From: a virus
IMG/VR virus record: IMGVR_UViG_3300033148_001756
Location: 1 to 43,916 of that record
DNA length: 43,916 nt
Strand: one strand, 5' to 3'
Shown piece by piece: positions 16,229-23,131 of this stretch. The first letter of the stretch is position 1. Each line of letters begins with the position of its first letter. A program made the translations under genes and the position numbers. The notes beneath the pieces are model-generated. The model was given only the letters and a program-made list of their open reading frames with translations, did not search any database and was not told the origin of the DNA.

Positions 16229-16256
16229 AATCGGGTAGAAATAATTCTACCCGATT
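16229..16256. terminator. Perfect 12-bp hairpin after ssb
   Basis: AATCGGGTAGAA (16229-16240), a four-base loop, TTCTACCCGATT (16245-16256). A-runs flank both sides, so the T tract needed for intrinsic termination exists only on the - strand transcript. On the + strand it may block exonucleases or attenuate instead. Confidence 0.6.
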
Positions 16257-16342
16257 AAAAAAAGAGATGAAAGCAAGTGCGAGGACACTCAATCAACTTA
16301 TAAAACCCACACCTAAAAAAGTCAACCAAAAAAAGAGATACA

Positions 16343-16861
16343 ATGAAAACTTTAATAATCAGCAAACTAATCGGTCAACGAATTAAATTGGACAACGACA
16401 CTTACAACGAAATAAAAGACTTTGATCTAATTATATCTAACGATAAAATAATAATACAATTTGAAAACCACCAACAACTACTTAAAAATTACATAATGAA
16501 AATCGAAAACAAAAACAAAAATTATGCGAAATTCAAAAATGACATATTCGACTTTCAGAGAGATAATTTATATATTGTGACAGCTTCAAGTGTGCGAGAC
16601 CAAAAACCACAAAGTTACGATGTTGAATATAAAGGCGTCGCAACCCACAATAGAAAAGATCGTTACACAAAATATTATATTGCAGTCAAAAATTATAAAT
16701 CAAATAAAGTTTATCTTAAATGCAACAGCGTCTATGAATCGGCTCAAAAATACAACGCAATCTGCGACCTTATCGGAGTTGCCGGATATAGAAACGATGT
16801 TGAAAAATATGAACTCTCTCAAGACGAAAAAGAAAAAGTGAAAAAAAAGTTAGAATTATAG
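16343..16861 (+). CDS. Hypothetical early protein
   Basis: 172 residues. Not recognised. Begins with hydrophobic/beta segments (TLIISKLIGQRIKLDN), has a Lys/Asn-rich helix (about 50-75) and a later region rich in Tyr and Lys (VKNYKSNKVYLKCNS). It ends in a charged helix. A weak AAAGAG precedes the ATG. It lies alone between the ssb hairpin and the promoter at 16881, so it may be the last gene of the recombination operon. Confidence 0.65.
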   Translation: MKTLIISKLIGQRIKLDNDTYNEIKDFDLIISNDKIIIQFENHQQLLKNYIMKIENKNKNYAKFKNDIFDFQRDNLYIVTASSVRDQKPQSYDVEYKGVATHNRKDRYTKYYIAVKNYKSNKVYLKCNSVYESAQKYNAICDLIGVAGYRNDVEKYELSQDEKEKVKKKLEL

Positions 16862-16880
16862 GACGAATGTGGTTTTTTAT

Positions 16881-16909
16881 TTGACGGGATCGAGTGTGTT
16901 TGATATGCT
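16881..16909 (+). promoter_or_regulatory. Sigma70-type promoter for the small-gene chain
   Basis: TTGACG (16881-16886), 17-base spacer, TATGCT (16904-16909). It lies 37 bases before the ATG of the first of a chain of very small genes. Confidence 0.6.
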
Positions 16910-16945
16910 AACTTACGAGGAAATAAAAAAATAGAGAGGTTTAAG

Positions 16946-17098
16946 ATGGAAGCAAGAACATTGACTAACGATTATGATTTAGCAATGCCATATTACAGAC
17001 TGTTGCTGAATAAATTTCTTGACAGTATGCAAAAACAGAGAGCAGAAAAAGAAGCATATATTGCAACTAAAAAATTATGGAGAGGTTTTGAGATATGA
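16946..17098 (+). CDS. 50-residue helical protein
   Basis: ATG 16946 with GAGAGG upstream. Helical and charged toward the C-terminus (LLLNKFLDSMQKQRAEKEAY). Overlaps the next gene as ATGA. It is first in a chain of six coupled small genes under the promoter at 16881. No family recognised. Confidence 0.55.
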   Translation: MEARTLTNDYDLAMPYYRLLLNKFLDSMQKQRAEKEAYIATKKLWRGFEI

Positions 17099-17238
17099 AA
17101 AATGAAAATAAAGAAAAAACACTTGCTTATGTATTTATGAGAATTAAAGGGAAAACAACAAAGAGAAAAGGATTTCTGTCTAAATTCAGAAAGGCAAAAG
17201 TTCACGACATGACAGCAAAAAAAGAGGAATTGAAATGA
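17095..17238 (+). CDS. 47-residue basic protein
   Basis: Starts inside the upstream stop (ATGA) and ends inside the next start (ATGA). Strongly basic centre (RIKGKTTKRKGFLSKFRKAK), suggestive of nucleic-acid contact, but no family recognised. Confidence 0.5.
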   Translation: MKNENKEKTLAYVFMRIKGKTTKRKGFLSKFRKAKVHDMTAKKEELK

Positions 17239-17312
17239 TATTTTCAAGAAATTTAGAAGATTTTATTTTCTCGTTAGAAATTGAACTAGAGTGGACCAAA
17301 AGAAAAAAATAA
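17235..17312 (+). CDS. 25-residue peptide
   Basis: Coupled to the upstream gene by ATGA; amphipathic NLEDFIFSLEIELEWTKRKK. Real only if the coupling is used. It may serve mainly to carry ribosomes across to 17323. Confidence 0.35.
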   Translation: MIFSRNLEDFIFSLEIELEWTKRKK

Positions 17313-17322
17313 AGGAAATGAT

Positions 17323-17559
17323 ATGAGAGAAAACTTAACACTAGAAGAAATAGACAAATTCGTCTATGGCAATAACGGACTACTTGACAGAGTAGTAAAT
17401 GAAATAAAATTACTTGGCTTCACAGGTTGTGTCGAAAAGACAGGAATCAAAAGACAATTCTTCTGGAATCTTGTAAAGCGATACAATGATGATAAAATAA
17501 GAAACCACATAAAGGTTACAACTATCTTTGAAACTGCTAAAAAACTAGAGGTAGATTGA
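17323..17559 (+). CDS. Small helix-turn-helix protein
   Basis: 78 residues; AAAGGA upstream. Residues about 33-75 (CVEKTGIKRQFFWNLVKRYN, then KVTTIFETAKKLEV) have the pattern of Cro/XRE-like or antitoxin-type helix-turn-helix proteins: 'a..tGi.r...w.l......i.......ia..L.v'. The N-terminal part is helical and may dimerise. It neighbours a second HTH gene, so the two may form an early switch. Target unknown; the operator-like repeats at 13613, 22065 and 33184 are candidates. Confidence 0.6.
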   Translation: MRENLTLEEIDKFVYGNNGLLDRVVNEIKLLGFTGCVEKTGIKRQFFWNLVKRYNDDKIRNHIKVTTIFETAKKLEVD

Positions 17560-17807
17560 TGAATTTCCCGAAAATCACAAACATAGAAAGATTAACAGAA
17601 TTAACAGAACGAACAACAAAAGACCTTGATGAAATAAAATCAATTCTTAAAGAGGAAATTGAGCTGATGAATGATAGCGGGGTGAAGTTTAAAAAGATCG
17701 CTAGATTCTATGGCGTTTCGGATGCAACACTCAGTCAATTTAGATGCAACACAAGAGACTTAAAATATAATACAATAATGGATATAGCAAGAGGAATAAC
17801 GAGATGA
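17559..17807 (+). CDS. Second small helix-turn-helix protein
   Basis: 82 residues from ATG 17559, overlapping the previous stop (TGATG). An N-terminal helix (ERLTELTERTTKDLDEIKSI) may form a coiled coil. The C-terminal part FKKIARFYGVSDATLSQFRC continuing to KYNTIMDIARGI is a plain Cro-like DNA-binding motif. Likely a transcription regulator. Coupled to the next gene by ATGA. Confidence 0.65.
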   Translation: MNFPKITNIERLTELTERTTKDLDEIKSILKEEIELMNDSGVKFKKIARFYGVSDATLSQFRCNTRDLKYNTIMDIARGITR

Positions 17808-17950
17808 ATACAGAAATATTTACAAATGAACTTAACAAATTCTTAAAAGAGAAAGCCGAAAATAGAGGTGTTAATTCTAACGTTGTAGTGCTGCTTGAAA
17901 AAGAAGAAATCGAAAAAGTTATGTTTAATATGATACAGGTTGCAAAATAA
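17804..17950 (+). CDS. 48-residue protein
   Basis: Starts as ATGA with the HTH gene and ends at TAATG with the next. Mixed helix and strand (NSNVVVLLEKEEIEKVMFNM). Not recognised. Confidence 0.5.
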   Translation: MNTEIFTNELNKFLKEKAENRGVNSNVVVLLEKEEIEKVMFNMIQVAK

Positions 17951-18552
17951 TGCTAGAAATTAAAAACACAAAAATATATGGGCTAGAGGATTCTATTGAA
18001 CGAATGGGTTATCCTATGCGATGGGAAGAGCCAAAAGATTTGATAGACAATGATAATGAAGTTGATTTATCAAGACTTGAAAAATTAGGTTCTGTAAAAA
18101 GCGGGACTGGTCATGACAATGGACTAAAAGGAATCATAGTTCAATTTGACCTTAAATACCCTCAATACTTTACTCCTCAATTACAGAGATATAATTGGAT
18201 AGATATAGTGTCTAGCCAATCTAAGATGCATACTTTACTTAAAAGAGAATCCATTGCAGAGAGTTGTAATAATCGTGTTGATGGAAGAATTGTAGAAATT
18301 ATAAACAATATGCTAAAACGTTATGATAACGCCACCGACAAGAAACGTAAAGATGAAATATTTAAAAACATCATTTCTTCTTTGCCTATGGGATTTGAAT
18401 TATGGATGGGAATATCTACAAATTACTTACAACTCAAAACTATTTATCATCAAAGGCGAAACCATAAGCTTGAAGAGTGGCAAGTTTTTTGTGACTGGAT
18501 TGAGGGATTGACTTATTTTAAAAGTCATATTTTAGGGAATCAAGAGGTTTAA
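17950..18552 (+). CDS. Conserved phage protein, distant ThyX-like appearance
   Basis: 200 residues. The block SGTGHDNGLKGIIVQFDLKY, PQYFTPQLQRYNWIDIVSSQ and SKMHTLLKRESI is strikingly ordered, and LPMGFELWMGISTNYLQLKT IYHQRRNHKLEEW follows. I associate this arrangement with a phage family that recalls flavin-dependent thymidylate synthase (conserved Arg/Gln/Ser cluster, then an R-rich helix). The canonical RHRxxSxNExSxR motif is absent, so I do not claim that activity. Start overlaps the previous stop. Confidence 0.6.
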   Translation: MLEIKNTKIYGLEDSIERMGYPMRWEEPKDLIDNDNEVDLSRLEKLGSVKSGTGHDNGLKGIIVQFDLKYPQYFTPQLQRYNWIDIVSSQSKMHTLLKRESIAESCNNRVDGRIVEIINNMLKRYDNATDKKRKDEIFKNIISSLPMGFELWMGISTNYLQLKTIYHQRRNHKLEEWQVFCDWIEGLTYFKSHILGNQEV

Positions 18553-18554
18553 AT

Positions 18555-19001
18555 ATGAAATGCGACAGTAAAGAATGTGTCAAATATAACGATACAAAAA
18601 ATAATAATTGTAATGTGTTCGATAACATAAGAGATTGTAAACTTTTTTACCCTCTAAAAGAAAAAATGATATGTTATAATGTCGGATGCGTAAATTTTGA
18701 TGAAAAAGCTATAAATAATTGCGGGCACTTAACAGATAGGGAAATGATAAACTGCCTTGAATTTCTAGGTGATTTTGAAATTGTCACGACTAGCAAAACA
18801 AAAAATCATTACGAATCTAAAACAGGAATGCAAGCAATAGACGTAATCAACGCCTTTGACTTAAACTTCAATCTAGGCAACGTTATTAAATACACATTGC
18901 GAGCAGGCAAAAAAGACGACAAGATTAAAGACTTAAACAAGGCTATTGATTATTTAAAATATGAAATAGAAAGAACGGAATTAAAAGAGAGGATAAAATG
19001 A
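18555..19001 (+). CDS. DUF3310 protein with two N-terminal Cys4 modules
   Basis: 148 residues. The C-terminal half (HYESKTGMQAIDVINAFDLN, NLGNVIKYTLRAGKKDDKIK and DLNKAIDYLKYEIER) is a clear DUF3310 domain, a nucleotide-kinase-like phage family of uncertain activity. The N-terminus carries two Cys modules: Cys3-Cys8-Cys19-Cys28 and Cys40-Cys45-Cys56-Cys67. Each Cys from the second onward in a module is followed three residues later by Phe, Tyr or Leu. The same module recurs in the protein at 24641. The fusion suggests a zinc-binding adaptor. Overlaps the YopX gene as ATGA. Confidence 0.75.
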   Translation: MKCDSKECVKYNDTKNNNCNVFDNIRDCKLFYPLKEKMICYNVGCVNFDEKAINNCGHLTDREMINCLEFLGDFEIVTTSKTKNHYESKTGMQAIDVINAFDLNFNLGNVIKYTLRAGKKDDKIKDLNKAIDYLKYEIERTELKERIK

Positions 19002-19393
19002 ATAGAGAGATATTATTTAAAGCAAAAAGACTGGATACTGGTGAATGGGTAGAGGGCGATTTATATCATTACGACAATTGTTTTGACGGTGTAATAATAT
19101 ATCCTAAAACGATAGATAGAACGGGAATCAAAGTTGACCCCAAAACAGTATCTCAATTTACAGGAATTACAGACAGGAACAACGTCAAGATATTTGAGAA
19201 TGACATAGTTGATGGATTCTATGGACGTAACTATGTGATTAAATATGAAATAGAAACAACAAAGAAAACTGTTAGTCATGGATATAGTGCGAACTGTATA
19301 AAGTCAGGATTTGAAATGATGAACGGTAATAAATTAATAATAAGAGGGAATATTTTTGACAATTCAGAATTAGCAGACGCGCCAAATCATTAA
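18998..19393 (+). CDS. YopX family protein
   Basis: 131 residues. The YopX signature is clear: REILFKAKRLDTGEWVEGDL, DPKTVSQFTGITDRNNVKIF and ENDIV. The family is frequent in phage early regions and of unknown function. A second, more divergent YopX protein is encoded at 28917. Coupled to the preceding gene by ATGA. Confidence 0.85.
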   Translation: MNREILFKAKRLDTGEWVEGDLYHYDNCFDGVIIYPKTIDRTGIKVDPKTVSQFTGITDRNNVKIFENDIVDGFYGRNYVIKYEIETTKKTVSHGYSANCIKSGFEMMNGNKLIIRGNIFDNSELADAPNH

Positions 19394-19412
19394 AAATAAA
19401 GAGGTTTTTAAA

Positions 19413-19673
19413 ATGGATAAAAAACAGCAACTTAAAAAATGGCTAACAGATAATTACAAAGTATCTTATCACGATTTCACACTTGGTAAAATAGAATCAA
19501 TTAAAAATTACATAGAGCCATTATCTAACATAGAATTTGAGTTATATCTTCCACATCTTGAAATGATAATAAATTTCATTTGTGAGATTATAGACGAAGA
19601 AATACATGATTTTAGTTACTTCGTAGAACTAAGTATGTTTTTAAATAGATTGCATTTAAACATTGACAAATAA
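19413..19673 (+). CDS. Hypothetical 86-residue protein
   Basis: GAGG upstream of the ATG. Helical, with acidic C-terminal half (EMIINFICEIIDEEIHDFSY). Not recognised. Last gene before a non-coding gap of about 200 bases, so probably the end of this operon. Confidence 0.6.
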   Translation: MDKKQQLKKWLTDNYKVSYHDFTLGKIESIKNYIEPLSNIEFELYLPHLEMIINFICEIIDEEIHDFSYFVELSMFLNRLHLNIDK

Positions 19674-19879
19674 ACAACCACATTATACATTATAACCAGT
19701 TGCAAGAGATGGAGCTTTGCACATCGCAACAATAAAAGTATTGTATAATAATTTTGTATTTAGTAAAGTGTAAATTAAGATAATCTGAAAATGTTGTCTT
19801 TTTTTGTGTAAAAATATAATAAAGGGTTGACGATAATTCAATAGCAATGTATATTAGTATTATAATCAAGGGGGCTTGA
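19674..19879 (+). other. Non-coding leader before the antirepressor-like gene
   Basis: About 200 AT-rich bases with no credible gene. It holds a short imperfect stem (GTTGC near 19700 with GCAAC near 19727) and ends in the promoter at 19827. No further structure is clear to me. Confidence 0.5.
19827..19855 (+). promoter_or_regulatory. Sigma70-type promoter of the Bro-N gene
   Basis: TTGACG (19827-19832), 17-base spacer, TATATT (19850-19855), 24 bases before the ATG. Confidence 0.7.
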
Positions 19880-20515
19880 ATGAAAAAAGAATTAACGTTT
19901 AATTTTACGAATGAGTCAGTTGGGGTAATTGTAAAAGACAATGATCCATTATTCCGATTATCAGACATAGGAAAAGTTTTAGAATTAACTAACGTCTATA
20001 GGCAAGCTAAAGCCTTTAAAAAGGGGGTGCATACTGTGACGACCCTTACAAAAGGTGGAGAGCAAGACGTTGTATATGTTTCGGAATCTAATTTATATAG
20101 ACTGATATTTAAATCAAGAAAAAAAGAAGCCATTAGGTTTCAAGACTGGGTTGTAGAAGAAGTAATACCGTCTATTAGGAAAACAGGAAAATATTTTATT
20201 CCAGACAAGCTAAAAAAAGACTCAACTGAGAACAGAAAGCTATTGACGTCAGAATGGAAAAAGCACGGTATTTCAAAGCCTAAAGAATACAAAGATTTAA
20301 CATTAAAAGAATATGATTCTCTTGGTTTTGAAGATGGCAAAAGAAAAAAAGATTTAACAGAAAAAGAATTATTAACATTGAACGCCCTTGAAAGCGTAGA
20401 GATGTTGAAGCTATTTAGCGACGACAAAATAAACGGATTTTTAGAATGTAGCGATAGTATAAAAGAAACATCAAATTCTATAAATCAACTAACGAATAAA
20501 AAAGAGGAAGGGTAA
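19880..20515 (+). CDS. Bro-N antirepressor-like protein
   Basis: 211 residues, with AAGGGGG upstream. Residues 1-110 form a Bro-N domain: LTFNFTNESVGVIVKDNDPL, FRLSDIGKVLEL, TLTKGGEQDVVYVSESNLYR and FQDWVVEEVIPSIRKTGKY. Bro-N proteins bind DNA and act as phage antirepressors or regulators. The C-terminal half is a charged helical domain (KHGISKPKEYKDLTLKEYDS, then KKDLTEKELLTLNALESVEM) unlike KilA-C or ANT; I do not recognise it. It has its own promoter. No cognate CI-like repressor is visible, which is odd for a classical antirepressor role. Confidence 0.85.
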   Translation: MKKELTFNFTNESVGVIVKDNDPLFRLSDIGKVLELTNVYRQAKAFKKGVHTVTTLTKGGEQDVVYVSESNLYRLIFKSRKKEAIRFQDWVVEEVIPSIRKTGKYFIPDKLKKDSTENRKLLTSEWKKHGISKPKEYKDLTLKEYDSLGFEDGKRKKDLTEKELLTLNALESVEMLKLFSDDKINGFLECSDSIKETSNSINQLTNKKEEG

Positions 20516-20724
20516 TGAATATAAAGCCATGTCCATTTTGTGGTGAACCAATAAAGCCATGGACTAACAAATCAGAAAGCAGACCTAAAGGGGACTATAT
20601 ATATTCTAGCAAAAAAGGTGCTAAAACTTGTATAAATCATATATGTGAAAGCGGGTTAATAATAAAAACAGGTTACCATTTTCTAGAATACGATGCAATA
20701 AGAGAATGGAATAATAGGGTGTGA
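20515..20724 (+). CDS. Lar-like zinc protein
   Basis: 69 residues; start overlaps the upstream stop (TAATG). Starts KPCPFCGEPIKPW and ends DAIREWNNRV, the two conserved ends of the Lar (restriction alleviation) family, with Cys pairs for zinc between. In lambdoid phages Lar modulates host type I restriction. Here the role is inferred only from family. Confidence 0.7.
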   Translation: MNIKPCPFCGEPIKPWTNKSESRPKGDYIYSSKKGAKTCINHICESGLIIKTGYHFLEYDAIREWNNRV

Positions 20725-20783
20725 GATTATGAAAGGCGTAAGATTAAGGTTCACAGATAGTTTAATGATTGGAGTTAATTAAA

Positions 20784-20987
20784 ATGGAAAAAGAATTTTT
20801 AATGAAAGTTTTAATGACAAATATTTATATTTTCGCATTTGGAATTGCAGTTGTTAGAATGCTTTTAGAATACAATAGCAAAATAAACGACACTGTCTTA
20901 AGTTATATTATTGCATTATTATTGATCATATTGATTATTAGCGGATCAATTATTCCAGTTACTGGGATTTGGTCTTTATGGATATAA
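20784..20987 (+). CDS. Two-helix membrane protein
   Basis: 67 residues from ATG 20784, chosen over an in-frame upstream TTG because GGAG lies upstream of the ATG. Two hydrophobic helices (IYIFAFGIAVVRMLL; SYIIALLLIILIISG). Early-expressed membrane protein, not recognised. Confidence 0.6.
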   Translation: MEKEFLMKVLMTNIYIFAFGIAVVRMLLEYNSKINDTVLSYIIALLLIILIISGSIIPVTGIWSLWI

Positions 20988-21024
20988 TTATAAAACAATT
21001 AACAAATAAAAAGGCGGTTGAATA

Positions 21025-21246
21025 ATGAAAGATTACAACGTATGGATAGAGGGCTATAGTTTTACTGGTGGTCAAGATCAAGCAGAATTTCTAGGAACCT
21101 ATAAAGCTATATCATTCAAAAGTGCTTGCGAACGAGCAATGAATTTTAAAGATTACGACTTAAGATATTACAACAATGAGCGCAACTCACATTGGGGTTG
21201 TAAATTTTATGAAACTGAAATTGAAGCAAGAAAGAATTTTGGATAA
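21025..21246 (+). CDS. Conserved phage protein of unknown function
   Basis: 73 residues. The phrase YNVWIEGYSFTGGQDQAEFL, and later SHWGCKFYETEIEARKNFG, is characteristic of a small phage family without known role. AAGGCGG lies upstream. Confidence 0.65.
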   Translation: MKDYNVWIEGYSFTGGQDQAEFLGTYKAISFKSACERAMNFKDYDLRYYNNERNSHWGCKFYETEIEARKNFG

Positions 21247-21263
21247 AAGAGGTGGCAAATGTC

Positions 21264-21488
21264 ATGGGCGTAACTCAAAAAATGCTAGAATTACTTAGTG
21301 CAGAACTGGAAGAAGAAAAAGTAGAGAATTATGAACCTTGTCTTCATGCAGAAATGTTAAAAACAAAAATGTATATCAACGTGTTAAGCAAATACATGAA
21401 TATTTTAGAAGAGCATGATAAGAAGATAATGGAAAAAATAAAACAATATCCGAAAGGTGAAAATATTGAACAGAAGACAAAAAACTAA
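21264..21488 (+). CDS. Small helical protein
   Basis: 74 residues from ATG 21264; AGAGGTGG lies at 21247-21254. The alternative GTG at 21252 overlaps that site and is less likely. Helical throughout (KMLELLSAELEEEKVENYEP), possibly a coiled coil. Confidence 0.55.
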   Translation: MGVTQKMLELLSAELEEEKVENYEPCLHAEMLKTKMYINVLSKYMNILEEHDKKIMEKIKQYPKGENIEQKTKN

Positions 21489-21555
21489 ACAAGGTCAATC
21501 AAGCGACATAAAAGAAATAGCAAAAGATTGTGAATTTAACAAGGGAGTTAACTAA
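21457..21555 (+). CDS. Possible 32-residue basic peptide
   Basis: GTG 21457 to TAA 21555, preceded by GAAAG and overlapping the previous gene. Basic N-terminus (KILNRRQKTKQGQ). Weak support: GTG start, no family. Confidence 0.3.
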   Translation: MKILNRRQKTKQGQSSDIKEIAKDCEFNKGVN

Positions 21556-21556
21556 A

Positions 21557-22039
21557 ATGGAAGCAAATGAAATAGCAAGAATATTTATCTACAAACCAAT
21601 AGATAAAGAATATATTTGGGATAGAATCGAAGGGGTTAATTTTTCGTTTAGAGGAATACCAGAAGATGACGAGGTTTTAGTATACGACCAAAAAAACAAA
21701 TCATTGAATAATCTTGACAGCAAAAGAGAATACGAACTAGAATTATCTAACTATATATTCTTTTCGTATGAAGCTTATGATGGATTAAACAATGAAATAC
21801 GAGAATCCGAAGAAGAGTTTTTCAAAAACAAAAAATTAATAGAAGTGATAAACAATTATGCAGAAAAAAATATATTATCTGGATACTCCATGGAATATAG
21901 CTCAATAGTATTACATGTAGCATTTAATATATATGGAGTGTCGTCTATGACCGATTGTGGAGCAAAGCATGAGGTAGTTACCGACTATGTGGGAATAATA
22001 GACATGGAAAATTTAAATATATTTAAGGACGTTATATAA
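21557..22039 (+). CDS. Hypothetical acidic protein
   Basis: 160 residues from ATG 21557, with AAGGGAG upstream; an in-frame TTG at 21530 would include that site. Contains YIWDRIEGVNFSFRGIPEDD and an acidic helix (EIRESEEEFFKNKKLIEVIN). It is the last gene before the 22040-22256 non-coding region. Not recognised. Confidence 0.6.
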   Translation: MEANEIARIFIYKPIDKEYIWDRIEGVNFSFRGIPEDDEVLVYDQKNKSLNNLDSKREYELELSNYIFFSYEAYDGLNNEIRESEEEFFKNKKLIEVINNYAEKNILSGYSMEYSSIVLHVAFNIYGVSSMTDCGAKHEVVTDYVGIIDMENLNIFKDVI

Positions 22040-22044
22040 ATTAC

Positions 22045-22073
22045 TTGACTTTTTACTACATTATACTTATATA
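22045..22073 (+). promoter_or_regulatory. Sigma70-type promoter with overlapping inverted repeat
   Basis: TTGACT (22045-22050), 17-base spacer, TATATA (22068-22073). ACTTATATA (22065-22073) and TATATAAGT (22078-22086) are exact inverted 9-mers covering the -10 and start region, a likely operator. Confidence 0.6.
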
Positions 22074-22134
22074 TAACTATATAAGTAAATGATTTGACCG
22101 TCGTTTATTTATAACAACTATCCACAATAATACG

Positions 22135-22230
22135 AAAGATGTTTTTTCGTAATCTAGGGTGTTAATTTATTTTCGTGGATGAAATAGATTGACCGGTCAA
22201 ACTAGATTACAAGAAAACATCTTTTTTTTT
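22135..22230 (+). terminator. Long stem-loop with T9 tract
   Basis: Left arm 22135-22157 and right arm 22202-22224 pair at 22 of 23 positions, counting one G-T wobble. The single mismatch is C22148-A22211. The loop is 44 bases and includes a 12-base palindrome. Nine T (22222-22230) overlap the end of the stem. The T tract ends 26 bases before the ATG at 22257, so termination here would control that gene. Confidence 0.6.
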
Positions 22231-22256
22231 GATTAAAATTTATAGGAGTGAACGAG

Positions 22257-22676
22257 ATGAAGCAAATTATAAAAAGTTATTATCAGTTGAAAATTAAAAC
22301 AGATTCATATGCCGGTAATTTTGAAAGAGAAATTGCAGCTTATTGCACAGGTATAACAGGTGACTGTGGAGTAGGTAGTAAGAAAGCAGAGATCTACAAT
22401 AAAGAAGAAAGTATAAATATGAGTTACGTTATTCAGCAAATGAGCGACGATAGTACTATATATAGACCAACTGCTATAGATGATAATAATAGTATGGATT
22501 TACTTATTTTCTTTTCTGATTATTACAAGAATGACATAAGTAAATATATCAATTATATAAACATTATAAAACGTAGAGCTGATAAATTTAGTAAAATATA
22601 CAAAGAGTGCCGGATTAAAGGCTTGGAATTTGAAGAAGTTATTATTTCTAAAAAAGTTAAATCAATAAAGTTTTAA
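22257..22676 (+). CDS. Hypothetical protein downstream of the attenuator-like stem
   Basis: 139 residues from ATG 22257, preferred to GTG 22248, because GGAG (22244-22247) would overlap the GTG. N-terminal helix (QIIKSYYQLKIKTDSYAGNF), then ITGDCGVGSKKAEIYN and a long basic helix at the end. Not recognised. Its expression would depend on read-through of the stem at 22135-22230. Confidence 0.6.
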   Translation: MKQIIKSYYQLKIKTDSYAGNFEREIAAYCTGITGDCGVGSKKAEIYNKEESINMSYVIQQMSDDSTIYRPTAIDDNNSMDLLIFFSDYYKNDISKYINYINIIKRRADKFSKIYKECRIKGLEFEEVIISKKVKSIKF

Positions 22677-22719
22677 ATATTTTATGATAAATAAAAAGGT
22701 CAAACAATACAAGGAGAGT

Positions 22720-22749
22720 ATAAATAAATGGAAAATATAAAGAATATGC
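22720..22749. repeat. Direct repeat of a gene-start region, copy 1
   Basis: Thirty bases matching 23124-23153 at 28 positions. Contains an ATG at 22728 that opens only 15 codons. Confidence 0.7.
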
Positions 22750-22764
22750 CCATGTGGAAATATT

Positions 22765-22920
22765 GTGAAAGCTAACATTGTAAATATCGAGATTAAAAAA
22801 ATAACTTTATTTGCTGAAATTACTTATTTCTTATGTGATGATTGCACTAAGGAAATATTGTCAAAAGTAGATGAATTTTACGACCGTGCATATAATAAGA
22901 TTATGGATAACGGGAAATAA
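22765..22920 (+). CDS. Possibly truncated zinc-ribbon protein
   Basis: 51 residues from GTG 22765. A CDDC pair lies near residue 25. In the same frame just upstream of the GTG the codons read CPCGNIV, which would supply the second half of a zinc ribbon, but no start precedes them before an in-frame stop at 22738. The 30-base start-region repeat (22720-22749) ends exactly there. This suggests the true start was lost or replaced by recombination. Expression from GTG is uncertain because no ribosome site is evident. Confidence 0.4.
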   Translation: MKANIVNIEIKKITLFAEITYFLCDDCTKEILSKVDEFYDRAYNKIMDNGK

Positions 22921-22921
22921 A

Positions 22922-23131
22922 ATGAAACTCCAAAAAGGAAATACATTCTATGATACCGACAATTACAAATGTCACATCGTAGAGAGAATAATAGAAAAGC
23001 CATATAATTTAATAGTTTATAAATATTTCGGCAAGAACAAAAAGAGATGGTTCTATTTTGTAGAACTTGAATTTGTTATTTTAAATAGTTTCGATTGTGG
23101 ACTATATACAGAAAAGAAAAAGGATAAATAA
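22922..23131 (+). CDS. Small hypothetical protein
   Basis: 69 residues from ATG 22922, immediately after the previous stop. Begins KLQKGNTFYDTDNYKCHIVE, with a later strand KRWFYFVELEFVILN; probably a small beta fold. Adjacent to the next ATG at 23132. Confidence 0.55.
   Translation: MKLQKGNTFYDTDNYKCHIVERIIEKPYNLIVYKYFGKNKKRWFYFVELEFVILNSFDCGLYTEKKKDK

Larger units (their letters stand above)
22040..22256 (+). other. Structured non-coding region: candidate origin or regulatory RNA
   Basis: About 217 bases with no credible gene. In order: promoter (22045-22073) overlapped by an inverted repeat (22065-22086); a near-consensus DnaA box CTATCCACA (22118-22126); a 23-bp stem (22135-22157 with 22202-22224); a palindrome TTGACCGGTCAA in its loop (22189-22200); and nine T (22222-22230). 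The contents fit either a replication origin near the initiator gene (23447) or a promoter-to-terminator unit making a small RNA or leader. Confidence 0.6.

Noticed and set aside
16192-16386. 64-codon frame on the + strand
   Set aside because: Runs through the ssb tail, the perfect hairpin and the next gene start; Asn/Lys/Gln-rich with no ribosome site.
20729-20782. 17-codon frame between the Lar-like and membrane genes
   Set aside because: Too short, no clear ribosome site, no family; probably chance.
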